Positions 1 to 6,917 of a stretch of DNA of 10,065 bases are shown here, piece after piece; position 1 is the stretch's first letter; each line of letters starts with the position of its first letter. The DNA is taken from assembly GCA_003488465.1 (NCBI GenBank), contig DNLN01000089.1, forward strand, positions 1 through 10,065. Reading direction: 5' to 3'. The notes below the pieces were generated by a model. That model saw only the letters and a list, made by a program, of their open reading frames with translations, was not told the origin of the DNA and did not search any database. The DNA is from Sutterella sp. Its GTDB lineage: Bacteria > Pseudomonadota > Gammaproteobacteria > Burkholderiales > Burkholderiaceae_F. Position numbers and translations under genes: made by a program.

Positions 1-1014
1 GCGGCGCCTGCCTCCGAGCGCGCGCTCGCGGCCGTGGCCGAGGGGCGCAGCGCCATCCGCTCGATTCTGGACGGAAACGACTCCCGGCTCATGATCATCA
101 CCGGACCCTGTTCGATCCATGACCCGAAGGCGGCGATGGACTATGCCTCGCGTCTGGCGGCGCTTCAGCAAAAGGTGAGCCGGAGCATTCTGCTCGTGAT
201 GCGCGTCTACTTTGAAAAGCCCAGAACCGTGACGGGCTGGAAGGGCTACATCAACGACCCGTTCCTCAACAACACGTTCCAGGTCGTCGAGGGCATGAAG
301 CGCGCAAGAAGCCTCATGGTGGCGATCAGCGAACTCGGGCTGCCCATCGCCACCGAGGCGCTCGATCCGTTCGGGCCGCAGTACTACGGCGACCTTGTGA
401 GCTGGTATGCGATCGGGGCAAGAACGAGCGAGTCTCAGACGCACCGCGAGATGGCAAGCGGCCTCTCAGCTCCCGTCGGCTTCAAGAACGCCACGGACGG
501 CAACCTCGATGTCTCGATCAACGCGATCAAGGCAAGCCGCAGGGGACACCACTTCATCGGTGTGTACGAGGACGGCCGAAGCGCCGTCGTGCGCACCCGC
601 GGCAACGCCTACGGGCATCTGGTGCTGCGCGGCGGGGGCGGACGCCCCAATTACGATACGGTGAGCGTGATGCTTGCCGAGAAGGCGCTTGAAAAGGCTG
701 GTCTCACGCCCCGCATCGTCATCGACTGCTCGCACGCGAATTCAATGAAAAAGCCCGAGCTGCAGCCGCTCGTGTTCGCCGACTGCCTCAACCAGATCGC
801 GGGCGGCAGCCGCTCGATCTGCGGCCTGATGCTCGAGAGCAACATCAACGCGGGCAATCAGTCGATCCCCGAGGATCTCTCGCTTCTCAAGTACGGCGTC
901 TCCGTCACCGATGCCTGCATCAACTGGGAGACCACCCAAAGCATCATCTGCGAGGCCGACCGGGTCCTGAGCGCAGGGCGCGAAGCGGGGAGCGCACCCC
1001 GGTTCTCCCTCTAG
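1..1014 (+). CDS. aroF: 3-deoxy-7-phosphoheptulonate (DAHP) synthase, class I AroF/G/H type, 5' end cut off
   Basis: Condenses phosphoenolpyruvate with erythrose 4-phosphate, the first step of the shikimate pathway, in the cytoplasm. The frame is open to base 1 and residues before the internal GTG at 34 still align with the family (E. coli AroF, 356 residues), so the true start lies upstream and roughly 20-30 residues are missing. Visible signatures, numbered from the GTG at 34: GPCSIHD (metal Cys26), YFEKPRT, GARTSESQTHREMASGLS, PVGFKNATDG (catalytic Lys), LRGG, IDCSHANS (metal His), LMLESNI (metal Glu) and SVTDAC (metal Asp). All four metal ligands and the PEP-binding basic residues are therefore kept. 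Stretches such as GARTSESQTHREMASGLS resemble the Tyr-sensitive AroF isoenzyme more than AroG, but the feedback-inhibitor specificity cannot be decided without the N-terminus; the symbol is tentative. The family assignment is very secure. Confidence 0.96.
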   Translation, partial: AAPASERALAAVAEGRSAIRSILDGNDSRLMIITGPCSIHDPKAAMDYASRLAALQQKVSRSILLVMRVYFEKPRTVTGWKGYINDPFLNNTFQVVEGMKRARSLMVAISELGLPIATEALDPFGPQYYGDLVSWYAIGARTSESQTHREMASGLSAPVGFKNATDGNLDVSINAIKASRRGHHFIGVYEDGRSAVVRTRGNAYGHLVLRGGGGRPNYDTVSVMLAEKALEKAGLTPRIVIDCSHANSMKKPELQPLVFADCLNQIAGGSRSICGLMLESNINAGNQSIPEDLSLLKYGVSVTDACINWETTQSIICEADRVLSAGREAGSAPRFSL

Positions 1015-1035
1015 GACGTGCCGGGAGCGGGCATC

Positions 1036-1302
1036 ATGCGCGAAGTGAGCGAGCGGGAAGTCGACCGCGTCATGCAGGCGCTGCCGCCGGAAGCGCGGGT
1101 GGCGCTCAAGTTCATGAGCGAAGCGCAAAAGCGCCCCGTCGAGGATGTGCTGCGCGATGAAATCCAGGCCTACATCGCGGGCAAGCTTCCGGCGATCGAC
1201 ATCGACTTTGCCATGGAGCAGATCAAGCAGACCGCCCACAAGGCCGGTTTCCTGATCGGCAGACTGCGCAGGTTCGCTAGGGAATACACCTCCGAGGACT
1301 AG
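1036..1302 (+). CDS. Unrecognised small helical protein (88 aa)
   Basis: I do not recognise this family. ATG 1036 is preceded by GGGAG (1023-1027) at an 8-base spacing. The upstream in-frame GTG at 1018 has AGGA only one base away, so 1036 is preferred (88 residues rather than 94). The product is charged and predominantly helical by eye, with no signal peptide, membrane segment, Cys cluster or zinc motif. It begins MREVSEREVDRVMQALPPEA and ends in a basic stretch, GRLRRFAREYTSED. The gene starts 21 bases after the DAHP synthase stop, in the same direction with no terminator between, so the two are probably cotranscribed. Codon use matches the neighbours (GC-ending), which supports real coding. 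Possible roles, such as a small regulator or an unrelated housekeeping factor, are speculation. Confidence 0.72.
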   Translation: MREVSEREVDRVMQALPPEARVALKFMSEAQKRPVEDVLRDEIQAYIAGKLPAIDIDFAMEQIKQTAHKAGFLIGRLRRFAREYTSED

Positions 1303-1393
1303 GTCCGCCTCGGCTCGCGGCCGCAAGCGCATCCCCATGGGGGACGGTCGAGAACCCGGTTCGGAAGGGTCTGTCGCGTTTTTGGCATCCTCC

Positions 1394-1444
1394 GGGAAGG
1401 CGAACGGGCTCTCTGGCGCAATGCGTTTCGCATGCTTCCCTTTT
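1394..1444 (+). terminator. Candidate intrinsic terminator after the DAHP synthase unit
   Basis: GGGAAG (1394-1399) pairs with CTTCCC (1435-1440), and TTTT follows immediately (1441-1444). Inside lies a smaller hairpin, ATGCG-TTT-CGCAT (1421-1433). The outer stem is only 6 bp with a long interior, so the call is moderate to weak. Confidence 0.35.
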
Positions 1445-1563
1445 ATGGATTCATTCTGCGAGACCGAAAAACAGGTGCCGCAACCCGCCTCAAGCCTTCA
1501 GTTTTGTAGACTTTTCGCAAATTTCAGCGCGTGTCCCTACCTCTTATTTAGCTCGCATGGAAC

Positions 1564-1569
1564 TACAAT
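1564..1569 (+). promoter_or_regulatory. Candidate -10 box (TACAAT) for the giant gene
   Basis: TACAAT matches the sigma70 -10 consensus at five of six positions and lies 59 bases before ATG 1628, in an AT-rich stretch. No good -35 hexamer is found 16-18 bases upstream; there is a T-rich tract further up (1501-1523). A start near 1576 would give a leader of about 52 bases that includes the palindrome at 1583-1598. Confidence 0.4.
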
Positions 1570-1582
1570 AATCAAATCGCGT

Positions 1583-1598
1583 CAGGGCCTTGGCCCTG
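1583..1598 (+). promoter_or_regulatory. Palindrome in the leader of the giant gene
   Basis: CAGGGCCTTGGCCCTG is a perfect inverted repeat with a TT centre. As RNA it could fold as a 6-bp stem with a CTTG loop, 16 bases upstream of the AAGG ribosome-binding site (1615-1618). A pyrimidine-rich tract (CCTCTTTTCCCTT) follows. It may be an operator, a leader hairpin or a weak attenuator; the sequence does not decide. Confidence 0.4.
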
Positions 1599-1627
1599 CC
1601 TCTTTTCCCTTATCAAGGCTAGAGAAA

Positions 1628-4600
1628 ATGACTCCTCCGATTCGTACAACTTCCTTTTCCCTGCCGCAGAACCTCGGCAATGAGAATGTCCAGCAGCTGC
1701 GCGACGACACCAACGTTCAGCAGCAGTCGCACCTGGGCAATCAGCTCAATCCCCAGGCCGTCCCCGTCAGTCCGCGCAACGGCATTGTTCAGTGCCTGAA
1801 GGGCGAGAAGATGCCGAGCGAACTGAACCTCAGGGCCCCCGCAGAGGGCGGTCAGGATCAAAAGGGCGCCGTGGCCGATGCTGTTGCAAAAATTGCCGCA
1901 AAGCTCTCCGAAGGCATCCCGCAGCAGGCAACGACGCTCGGCTTTGCCCTTGGCGAAGGCAGCGTCGTCGAACTGCGCACGGACGGCGAGGGCGGCGTCT
2001 TCGTTTCCGTTGACGGAGGCAAGGAGGCGAGGATCGACGCGCAGAGCATTCCGGCCAATCTGGCCGAGCGCGTTCAGCTCGACCAGAAGGCCAACCCCGC
2101 CCTGTACAGCGAGCAGACCGATCTGCCCGCACAGACCAAGGCCGTGGTCGACGCCTTTGCCGATCTGATCAGCGGCAAGAAGGTGCCCTCGAAGATGACG
2201 ATCGTCGATCCGATCACCAACCAGACGTCGGAAAAGCTCAAGCTTGACCTTGCCAAGGCCGCCGTGAAGCTCTCGACCGCACTCATGTTCCTGCCGCCCG
2301 GCGAGGAGACCTCGATGGGCTTTTCCGTGGGCGACTCGATCCTTGAGGTGCGCCGCGACAACTTCGGTTCGTTCTTCGTGTCGATCGACGGCTCGAGCGA
2401 AAAGCAGGTGCCCGTTGACGACATCAAGCTCGGCCTTGCGAACAACCTTGCGCTCGACATGCTCGACCGGACCGACCTGTACGGCAAGGTCGACCTCGGC
2501 ATCACCAAGCCAGGCGCCAAGCCCCAGCAGCTTGCGCTTGCGAACCTCTCGGTCATCATCAGCGCGGCCAATGCCTCGGCCAAGTCCCCGCTCGGGCGCG
2601 ACATCTACGAGAAGGCTCTGAACCTGAAGTTCGGCCTGAAGCCCGAGGATCTATCCGGGCTTGGCCTGAATGGCCTGCGCCAGGTCGCGATGAAGGCCCT
2701 CGAGGGCGGCTACAAGAACGTCGCCGCAGCCAAGAACCACATCGCCCAGATCGTCAAGGGCAGTCCGCTCGAGCGTCTGGACATCGTCAACTCGCCCGAG
2801 GCGTCCAAGGAGATCGTTGAGATCCAGGAACTGCTCGAGGAGCGTCCCGAAGAGGTGCAGCAAAAGACCGACATCAGCCGGATCAACGTGCGCTCGCGCG
2901 ACCCGCAGGCCGGAATGACGGCCGAGCAAAAGCAGATCCACAATCTGATTGCCGACCTGTTCATGCCTTCGGACTCCCGTCTTTACGAGACCAACCAGGG
3001 CCAGGGCGCGAACCGCATCCGCCAGACGCTGCTTGCACACCCGCAGGCCGTCTCGCTCATCGTCAAGGCCAAGCTCGCGGGCGAGGAGCTGCCGCTCGGC
3101 TCGCTGCCGGGCACCATGCGCGCCGCCGTGCAGGGCGCGATCGACAAGATCGCCGACGAGTGCATCAAGCTCTACCGCAGCACGGCCGTCACCGCCGACA
3201 GCACGCTCAATCCCCCCAAGAGTCCGCTTGATGCGATCGTGCAGGCTCTGAAGGGCGAAAAACTCCCGAGCGAGCTTAACCTGAAGGCCGAGCCCGGGCT
3301 CGGTAACGCCCAGCAGGTGAAGAACGCCGTTGCCGAAACAATCCGCAACATCTCCCAGGCGCTCTCCCAGGGCATCCCGCAGCATGCGACGACCATGGGC
3401 TTTTCGCTGGGGACGAACGCTGACGGAAGCATGATCGCCGACTCGACCGTCGAAGTGCGCACCGACGGAGCGGGCGGCGTCTTCATTTCCGTCGATGGCG
3501 GCGCGGAGGTGAGAATCGATGCGCAGTCGATCCCGGCCGATCTGGCCGCGCGCGTGCAGTCCGATGCGGGCAACGTGAACAGCCTGAACGGTCTGCCCGA
3601 CCTTGTGAACGGAGCCGTGGACGGCAAGCGCCTTGATGCGGCGCTGCGCCAGCTCGACATGGCCGTTCTGGGCGAAGTCGACAGGACGCTGGAGAACGCG
3701 ATCGACACCCTTGCCAAGGATCAGCAGCAGATTCTGAACGCCAAGCTCGAGTCTTCGATCAACGGCATCAAGCAGGCCAAGGAGCAGGCTGCGCAGCAGG
3801 GCAACGACTGGGATTTGGACATTGCCGCCATGCGCGCCCAGAAGGTGACGGCGCAAAAGGGCACGCCCGAATACAACAAGCAGCTTGCCGGCCTCATGAA
3901 GGAGATCTACTTCGGCGTGCGGGATCTGTACCGCGCAGTCGAGGACAGTGATCAAAAGTCCGAGGATGGCGAGGCGATCTCCGCCATACAGGTTCCGGGT
4001 AGCGCCAAGGCGCTCTTCTCTCAGATGCGGGTGATGATGAGCTCCGCCGGCGTGAAGACTCCCGGCAACTGGTTCAGCGCCGACGGCAAGGCGATTCTCG
4101 ACGATTTCTTTACGAAGATCACGCCCGAGAGAATCCTCGAGTTCCTCGATCCCGATCAGATGGAAAAGCTGCTGGACTCGCTGACAGCCCAGCCCAATGT
4201 TCCCGAAAACGGGGGCAAGCAGTACCCCTCGTCCTATGCTCAGCAGACGGCACAGATTCTTGAAGACGCCAAGGAGCTCGGGTACGACTTCAGGCCGAGC
4301 CTTGCGCAGATGGCCAACGAGGCCGAGGACTTTGACAAGCCCGGCATGGGCATGTTCACCAAGAAGGTGCTCATGAGCTACTTCTCGGGCGACGTGAAGC
4401 TGCCCGAGAACGCCACGGCCGAGCAGATCAAAACGGCCGAGCAGATCAACGCGGGCCGTCAGATCGACAAGCGCTCGATGCTTGCCGCGCTCGTGCGCTA
4501 CTCGACGAGCGGCGTTTCGGAGACCGCGCAGCTCGGCGCCATGCTCAAGGGCGGCGGCCCTCTGCTGCACAAGCTGCTGCAGAACTTCAACATGCCCGGC

Positions 4601-6787
4601 ATCGACCCGGACTTCCGCACCGCGCTCGATGACATGAAGAGCAACCTCGCTCCGATCGAACCCTCGTTCGTGCAGGCTCAACTGCTGCAGATCGTGAACA
4701 ACTCCAAGGGCGCGATCCAGAACATCAAGATCGACAAGGCGCTCGGCGCCGCATCGGTCGCCCAGACGTTCCTCGTCACCGTCACGCCCACCGATCCCAA
4801 CCAGGCTCCCTACAAGGCCGCCGTGAAGATCATCCGTCCGGACGTGAAGGTGCGCACCGAGCGCGAAGTCGAGCACTTCAAGCTTGCCGCGGAAGGCATT
4901 CCGGGCATGAAGGAAAGCTACCTCGGCCTGTACTCGCAGTACCAGAAGGAGTTCGACTTGCGTCTTGAGGCCGAGAACATCGCCAAGGGCGCAGAGGTCT
5001 ACAACGATGGCGTGGACGAAACCCGCATGAGCAGCGTGGGGCTCGTCGAGGGCGTCGCCCCGAGCGCCAATGCACTCATCATGAAGCTTGCGCCGGGCGA
5101 GTCCCTTGACGTGTACCTCGGGAACATGAAGGCCAGGCTCGAGGAGCTGCGCTCGCGCGAACCCAAGACCTTTGCCGAACTGCTGCAGTACAAGCTCGAT
5201 CTGCGTGCCCTGTACCAGGAACTGCACGACGCCAACAAGAGCCTGGGCACGGTGGCCAACAAGTGGCTGAACAAGGCCATCTTCACGAGCCAGGGCTTTT
5301 TCCACGGCGACCTGCATGCCGGCAACATGATGATCCAGAGAAAGGATCCCAACGACCCCGAGAGCGTCGCGCACATCAGCCTCATCGACTACGGCAACGC
5401 CACGGCGCTCACCAAGGAGCAGACCGACGCGATCTTCAAGGTCAACGTGGCCTGCGTGTTCGGCGGCGTGTATGAGCACGACATCACCGAAGACAAGAAG
5501 CAGCTCGTTGACACCAAGACGACCGATATGTTCGTCGCGGGCCTCAAGGGCCTGCTGCCGCCCGAAGAGCTTGCCAAGTTCGAGGCCAATGAAAAGCATC
5601 TGAGGGACGACGTGATCCGTCCGATCCTCTTGCGCGGCTCGGCCTCGGAGATGGGCGACCGCATGACGGTGCTGCTCACGCATCTGCAGCGCGAAGGCAT
5701 TGCCATTCCCGGCCCCATCATGAACTTTGCTCAGAGCCAGATGCGCTTGAACGGCGCAATGACCGACCTGGAGGCGCTGCTCGTCGGCGCCGATGCCCTG
5801 CTCAAGTCCTTTACTCTGGACGTTGCGGGAAGTACGGATCCGGTGGGAGCTGAAATCACCCACATGACCGCCCTCAAGCAGCCTCTGGGGGTCAGGACTC
5901 TTCAGAAGATCATTCCTGCCTACGAGTACAACCTCAATCCGAGCCAGCAGCAGCTTGACCAGTGGAAGCTCGACTCAACGAGGGGCCCGCAGGAGGGCGA
6001 AGCCCCCGAAGCCTATCAGCTTGTCAAGGCCGATGCCGAGAAGAACCTTCAGGCCTACAACAACGCTCAGAAGGCTCAGCAAAAAACCGGAATGATGGTG
6101 CTCGATGCCTTCGGCCGCCCCACCGGGGAACTCTGGGGGGCCAATCGCCTAACTCAGCCCGACGTCGGCGTCAACGGCTTCCAGATCTTCGAAGTGCAGC
6201 TCGGCAACTACCTCAAGCAGCCGCAGGACGATCCCAAGCTCTATGAACTGCACCAGCAGTTCCTTGCCGTCAAGAGTCAGATCGATCCGAAGGTCTACGA
6301 GGAGTTCCGCGAGGCCGAAAGGCTGTTGATCAAGGACAGCGGCAGAATCGGCGAAGCGCCGAAAAATCTGAATCCGGACGAACTCGCCAAGCACAATCAG
6401 GCGCTCTCCATCGTTCAGCAGTTCGGCCAGACCGAGCTCGGCAAGGAGCTGCTGCGCATTCGCGACGAAGCCGCAAATGAGATCAATCCGCGCATCGCCC
6501 AGATCGGCAAGGCGTTCGTGCAGAACTTCCGCGAGGGCGACGCGACGAACAATCCGGGCAGCCCGCAGCTCGGGCCGCAGACGAGCCTGGTCACGGAAAC
6601 GCTGCGCACGGTGCAGTCCAACGTTGGCAACGTGAATCAGGCCATGCAGTTCGGCTCCAAGATGGGGATGGGATTCTTTGATATGGGAGCGGTGAAGCTC
6701 GGCGTGGGCGACTGGTATAACTACCTCACGAGCACCATGCAGGGCGTCGCAAAGCACTCCAAGGAGTCGTTCGACACGGATCTTTAG
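1628..6787 (+). CDS. Giant protein (1719 aa) with three N-terminal repeats and an ABC1/UbiB-like atypical kinase domain
   Basis: Start: ATG 1628, with AAGG at 1615-1618; the in-frame extension to 1337 looks noncoding. Order of parts (residues): 1-50 polar and Gln/Asn-rich, no signal peptide; 51-156, 175-278 and 535-649, three copies of one module; 650-970, long helical region; about 970-1400, ABC1/UbiB/ADCK-type core; about 1400-1719, charged, mostly helical, unrecognised. Kinase-core motifs: GPLLHKLLQ (977-985, position of KxGQ), GAASVAQTF (Ala-rich nucleotide loop, about 1040-1048), AAVKIIRP (ATP-site Lys1067), FDLRLEAEN (1109-1117), HGDLHAGN (1226-1233, catalytic Asp1228 and Asn1233) and LIDYGN (metal Asp1254). 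Ordinary UbiB proteins are about 500-550 residues with C-terminal membrane helices; here the protein is three times longer and I see none. It lies alone between unrelated operons. Ubiquinone synthesis is therefore not a safe inference. The kinase-like fold is well supported; substrate and location are unknown. An exported or host-directed protein is one speculative reading. Confidence 0.9.
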   Translation: MTPPIRTTSFSLPQNLGNENVQQLRDDTNVQQQSHLGNQLNPQAVPVSPRNGIVQCLKGEKMPSELNLRAPAEGGQDQKGAVADAVAKIAAKLSEGIPQQATTLGFALGEGSVVELRTDGEGGVFVSVDGGKEARIDAQSIPANLAERVQLDQKANPALYSEQTDLPAQTKAVVDAFADLISGKKVPSKMTIVDPITNQTSEKLKLDLAKAAVKLSTALMFLPPGEETSMGFSVGDSILEVRRDNFGSFFVSIDGSSEKQVPVDDIKLGLANNLALDMLDRTDLYGKVDLGITKPGAKPQQLALANLSVIISAANASAKSPLGRDIYEKALNLKFGLKPEDLSGLGLNGLRQVAMKALEGGYKNVAAAKNHIAQIVKGSPLERLDIVNSPEASKEIVEIQELLEERPEEVQQKTDISRINVRSRDPQAGMTAEQKQIHNLIADLFMPSDSRLYETNQGQGANRIRQTLLAHPQAVSLIVKAKLAGEELPLGSLPGTMRAAVQGAIDKIADECIKLYRSTAVTADSTLNPPKSPLDAIVQALKGEKLPSELNLKAEPGLGNAQQVKNAVAETIRNISQALSQGIPQHATTMGFSLGTNADGSMIADSTVEVRTDGAGGVFISVDGGAEVRIDAQSIPADLAARVQSDAGNVNSLNGLPDLVNGAVDGKRLDAALRQLDMAVLGEVDRTLENAIDTLAKDQQQILNAKLESSINGIKQAKEQAAQQGNDWDLDIAAMRAQKVTAQKGTPEYNKQLAGLMKEIYFGVRDLYRAVEDSDQKSEDGEAISAIQVPGSAKALFSQMRVMMSSAGVKTPGNWFSADGKAILDDFFTKITPERILEFLDPDQMEKLLDSLTAQPNVPENGGKQYPSSYAQQTAQILEDAKELGYDFRPSLAQMANEAEDFDKPGMGMFTKKVLMSYFSGDVKLPENATAEQIKTAEQINAGRQIDKRSMLAALVRYSTSGVSETAQLGAMLKGGGPLLHKLLQNFNMPGIDPDFRTALDDMKSNLAPIEPSFVQAQLLQIVNNSKGAIQNIKIDKALGAASVAQTFLVTVTPTDPNQAPYKAAVKIIRPDVKVRTEREVEHFKLAAEGIPGMKESYLGLYSQYQKEFDLRLEAENIAKGAEVYNDGVDETRMSSVGLVEGVAPSANALIMKLAPGESLDVYLGNMKARLEELRSREPKTFAELLQYKLDLRALYQELHDANKSLGTVANKWLNKAIFTSQGFFHGDLHAGNMMIQRKDPNDPESVAHISLIDYGNATALTKEQTDAIFKVNVACVFGGVYEHDITEDKKQLVDTKTTDMFVAGLKGLLPPEELAKFEANEKHLRDDVIRPILLRGSASEMGDRMTVLLTHLQREGIAIPGPIMNFAQSQMRLNGAMTDLEALLVGADALLKSFTLDVAGSTDPVGAEITHMTALKQPLGVRTLQKIIPAYEYNLNPSQQQLDQWKLDSTRGPQEGEAPEAYQLVKADAEKNLQAYNNAQKAQQKTGMMVLDAFGRPTGELWGANRLTQPDVGVNGFQIFEVQLGNYLKQPQDDPKLYELHQQFLAVKSQIDPKVYEEFREAERLLIKDSGRIGEAPKNLNPDELAKHNQALSIVQQFGQTELGKELLRIRDEAANEINPRIAQIGKAFVQNFREGDATNNPGSPQLGPQTSLVTETLRTVQSNVGNVNQAMQFGSKMGMGFFDMGAVKLGVGDWYNYLTSTMQGVAKHSKESFDTDL
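1778..2095 (+). repeat. Protein module repeat, copy 1 (residues 51-156)
   Basis: Begins GIVQCLKGEKMPSELNL, runs through a helix, then GIPQQATTLGFALG, VELRTDGEGGVFVSVDGG and RIDAQSIPANLAERVQ. By eye roughly two thirds of aligned residues match copy 3 (3230-3574). The DNA has diverged at third positions, so the duplication is old and kept by selection on the protein. The second half looks like paired beta strands around Asp-Gly turns. Confidence 0.9.
2150..2461 (+). repeat. Protein module repeat, copy 2, divergent (residues 175-278)
   Basis: Shares the frame of copies 1 and 3 at lower similarity: DAFADLISGKKVPSKMT, then ETSMGFSVGDSILEVRRD, FFVSIDG and VPVDDIKLGLANNLAL. The conserved skeleton is GF-x-hydrophobic-G, E-V-R-x-D, then V-S-I-D-G. 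It lies 18 residues after copy 1 and lacks the IPQ-ATT segment. Confidence 0.75.
3230..3574 (+). repeat. Protein module repeat, copy 3 (residues 535-649)
   Basis: Closest to copy 1: DAIVQALKGEKLPSELNL, GIPQHATTMGFSLG, VEVRTDGAGGVFISVDGG, RIDAQSIPADLAARVQ. It carries about seven extra residues (around TNADGSM) before the EVRTDG strand. About 256 residues of unrelated-looking sequence separate it from copy 2. Confidence 0.9.
4415..4450 (+). repeat. In-frame 18-base tandem repeat
   Basis: Two 18-base units (4415-4432 and 4433-4450) differ only at the last base and encode TAEQIK-TAEQIN (residues 930-941), just before the kinase core. Near identity of the DNA indicates a recent slippage or duplication event, unlike the old module repeats. 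Confidence 0.85.
4535..5827 (+). other. ABC1/UbiB/ADCK-type kinase-like core inside the giant protein
   Basis: Holds, in family order, the KxGQ-position motif (K982-L-L-Q985), Ala-rich loop (around 1041-1046), ATP-site Lys1067, the helix with FDLRLEAEN, a hinge-like MKLAPGESLDVYL, the catalytic loop HGDLHAGN (D1228, N1233) and the DYG metal site (D1254). The catalytic residues are kept, so nucleotide binding is likely. Two departures from the family: the Gly of KxGQ is Leu, and the usual Glu in the hinge (M-E-Y) is Lys. Domain limits are estimates. Confidence 0.85.
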
Positions 6788-6808
6788 CGTAGGACGATTG
6801 GCAAAACC

Positions 6809-6857
6809 GCAGGCCGGCCCGTGTTTCGTTGCAAAAAGGGGCATCCCCGGCCTGCAA
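6809..6857 (+). repeat. Competing inverted repeats after the giant gene
   Basis: Structure A: GCAGGCCGG (6809-6817) pairs with CCGGCCTGC (6847-6855), 9 bp with a 29-base loop. Structure B: TTGCA (6829-6833) pairs with TGCAA (6853-6857) around GGGG-CAT-CCCC (6838-6848). A and B share bases and cannot both form. No strong T-run follows (AATTTAGTT), so this is at best a weak terminator of the giant gene. Confidence 0.45.
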
Positions 6858-6858
6858 T
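6829..6858 (+). promoter_or_regulatory. Weak candidate promoter for the ABC importer
   Basis: TTGCAA (6829-6834) and TGCAAT (6853-6858) with an 18-base spacer match sigma70 at four of six positions each. Transcription would start near 6866 and give a leader of about 68 bases containing the hairpin at 6880-6917. No better pair was found in the gap. Confidence 0.22.
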
Positions 6859-6879
6859 TTAGTTAAACTTGCGCAGTTT

Positions 6880-6917
6880 CCGCTTTGGCAGGGCGATGGG
6901 CTCTGCTAGCGGCTTTT
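6880..6917 (+). terminator. Terminator-like hairpin just upstream of the binding-protein gene
   Basis: CCGCT (6880-6884) pairs with AGCGG (6908-6912). Inside, GCAGGGC (6888-6894) pairs with GCTCTGC (6900-6906) with one G-U pair and a GATGG loop. CTTTT follows (6913-6917). It ends only 16 bases before ATG 6934. It could terminate readthrough from the giant gene, but a separate importer promoter would then have almost no room, so attenuation in the importer leader is an equally good reading. Confidence 0.5.

Larger units (their letters stand above)
1303..1627. other. Intergenic region, 325 bases, no supported gene
   Basis: The reading frame of the following gene stays open back to ATG 1337. 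Its leader translation is rich in Cys, Phe and Ser, the DNA becomes AT-richer from about 1440, and no ribosome-binding site sits before 1337, 1421 or 1445, so I treat it as noncoding. It contains a candidate terminator (1394-1444), short palindromes (GCGGCCGC at 1317-1324, CCCCATGGGG at 1333-1342), a T-rich tract at 1501-1523, a -10 box at 1564-1569 and a palindrome at 1583-1598. Confidence 0.6.

Noticed and set aside
1337..1627. In-frame N-terminal extension of the giant protein to ATG 1337
   Set aside because: No ribosome-binding site, AT-rich second half, Cys/Phe-rich translation unlike the rest of the protein, and it covers the -10 box and palindrome.
2651..5863. Open frame of 1070 codons on the - strand opposite the giant gene
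   Set aside because: It is in exact codon register with the + gene, so it stays open simply because the + gene avoids TTA, CTA and TCA codons. Its translation has no recognisable domain, and the + strand carries clear kinase motifs.
1628..6787. Assigning the giant gene as ubiB (ubiquinone synthesis)
   Set aside because: Only the central part matches; the size, missing membrane helices, changed KxGQ and lack of ubi neighbours argue against transferring the name.
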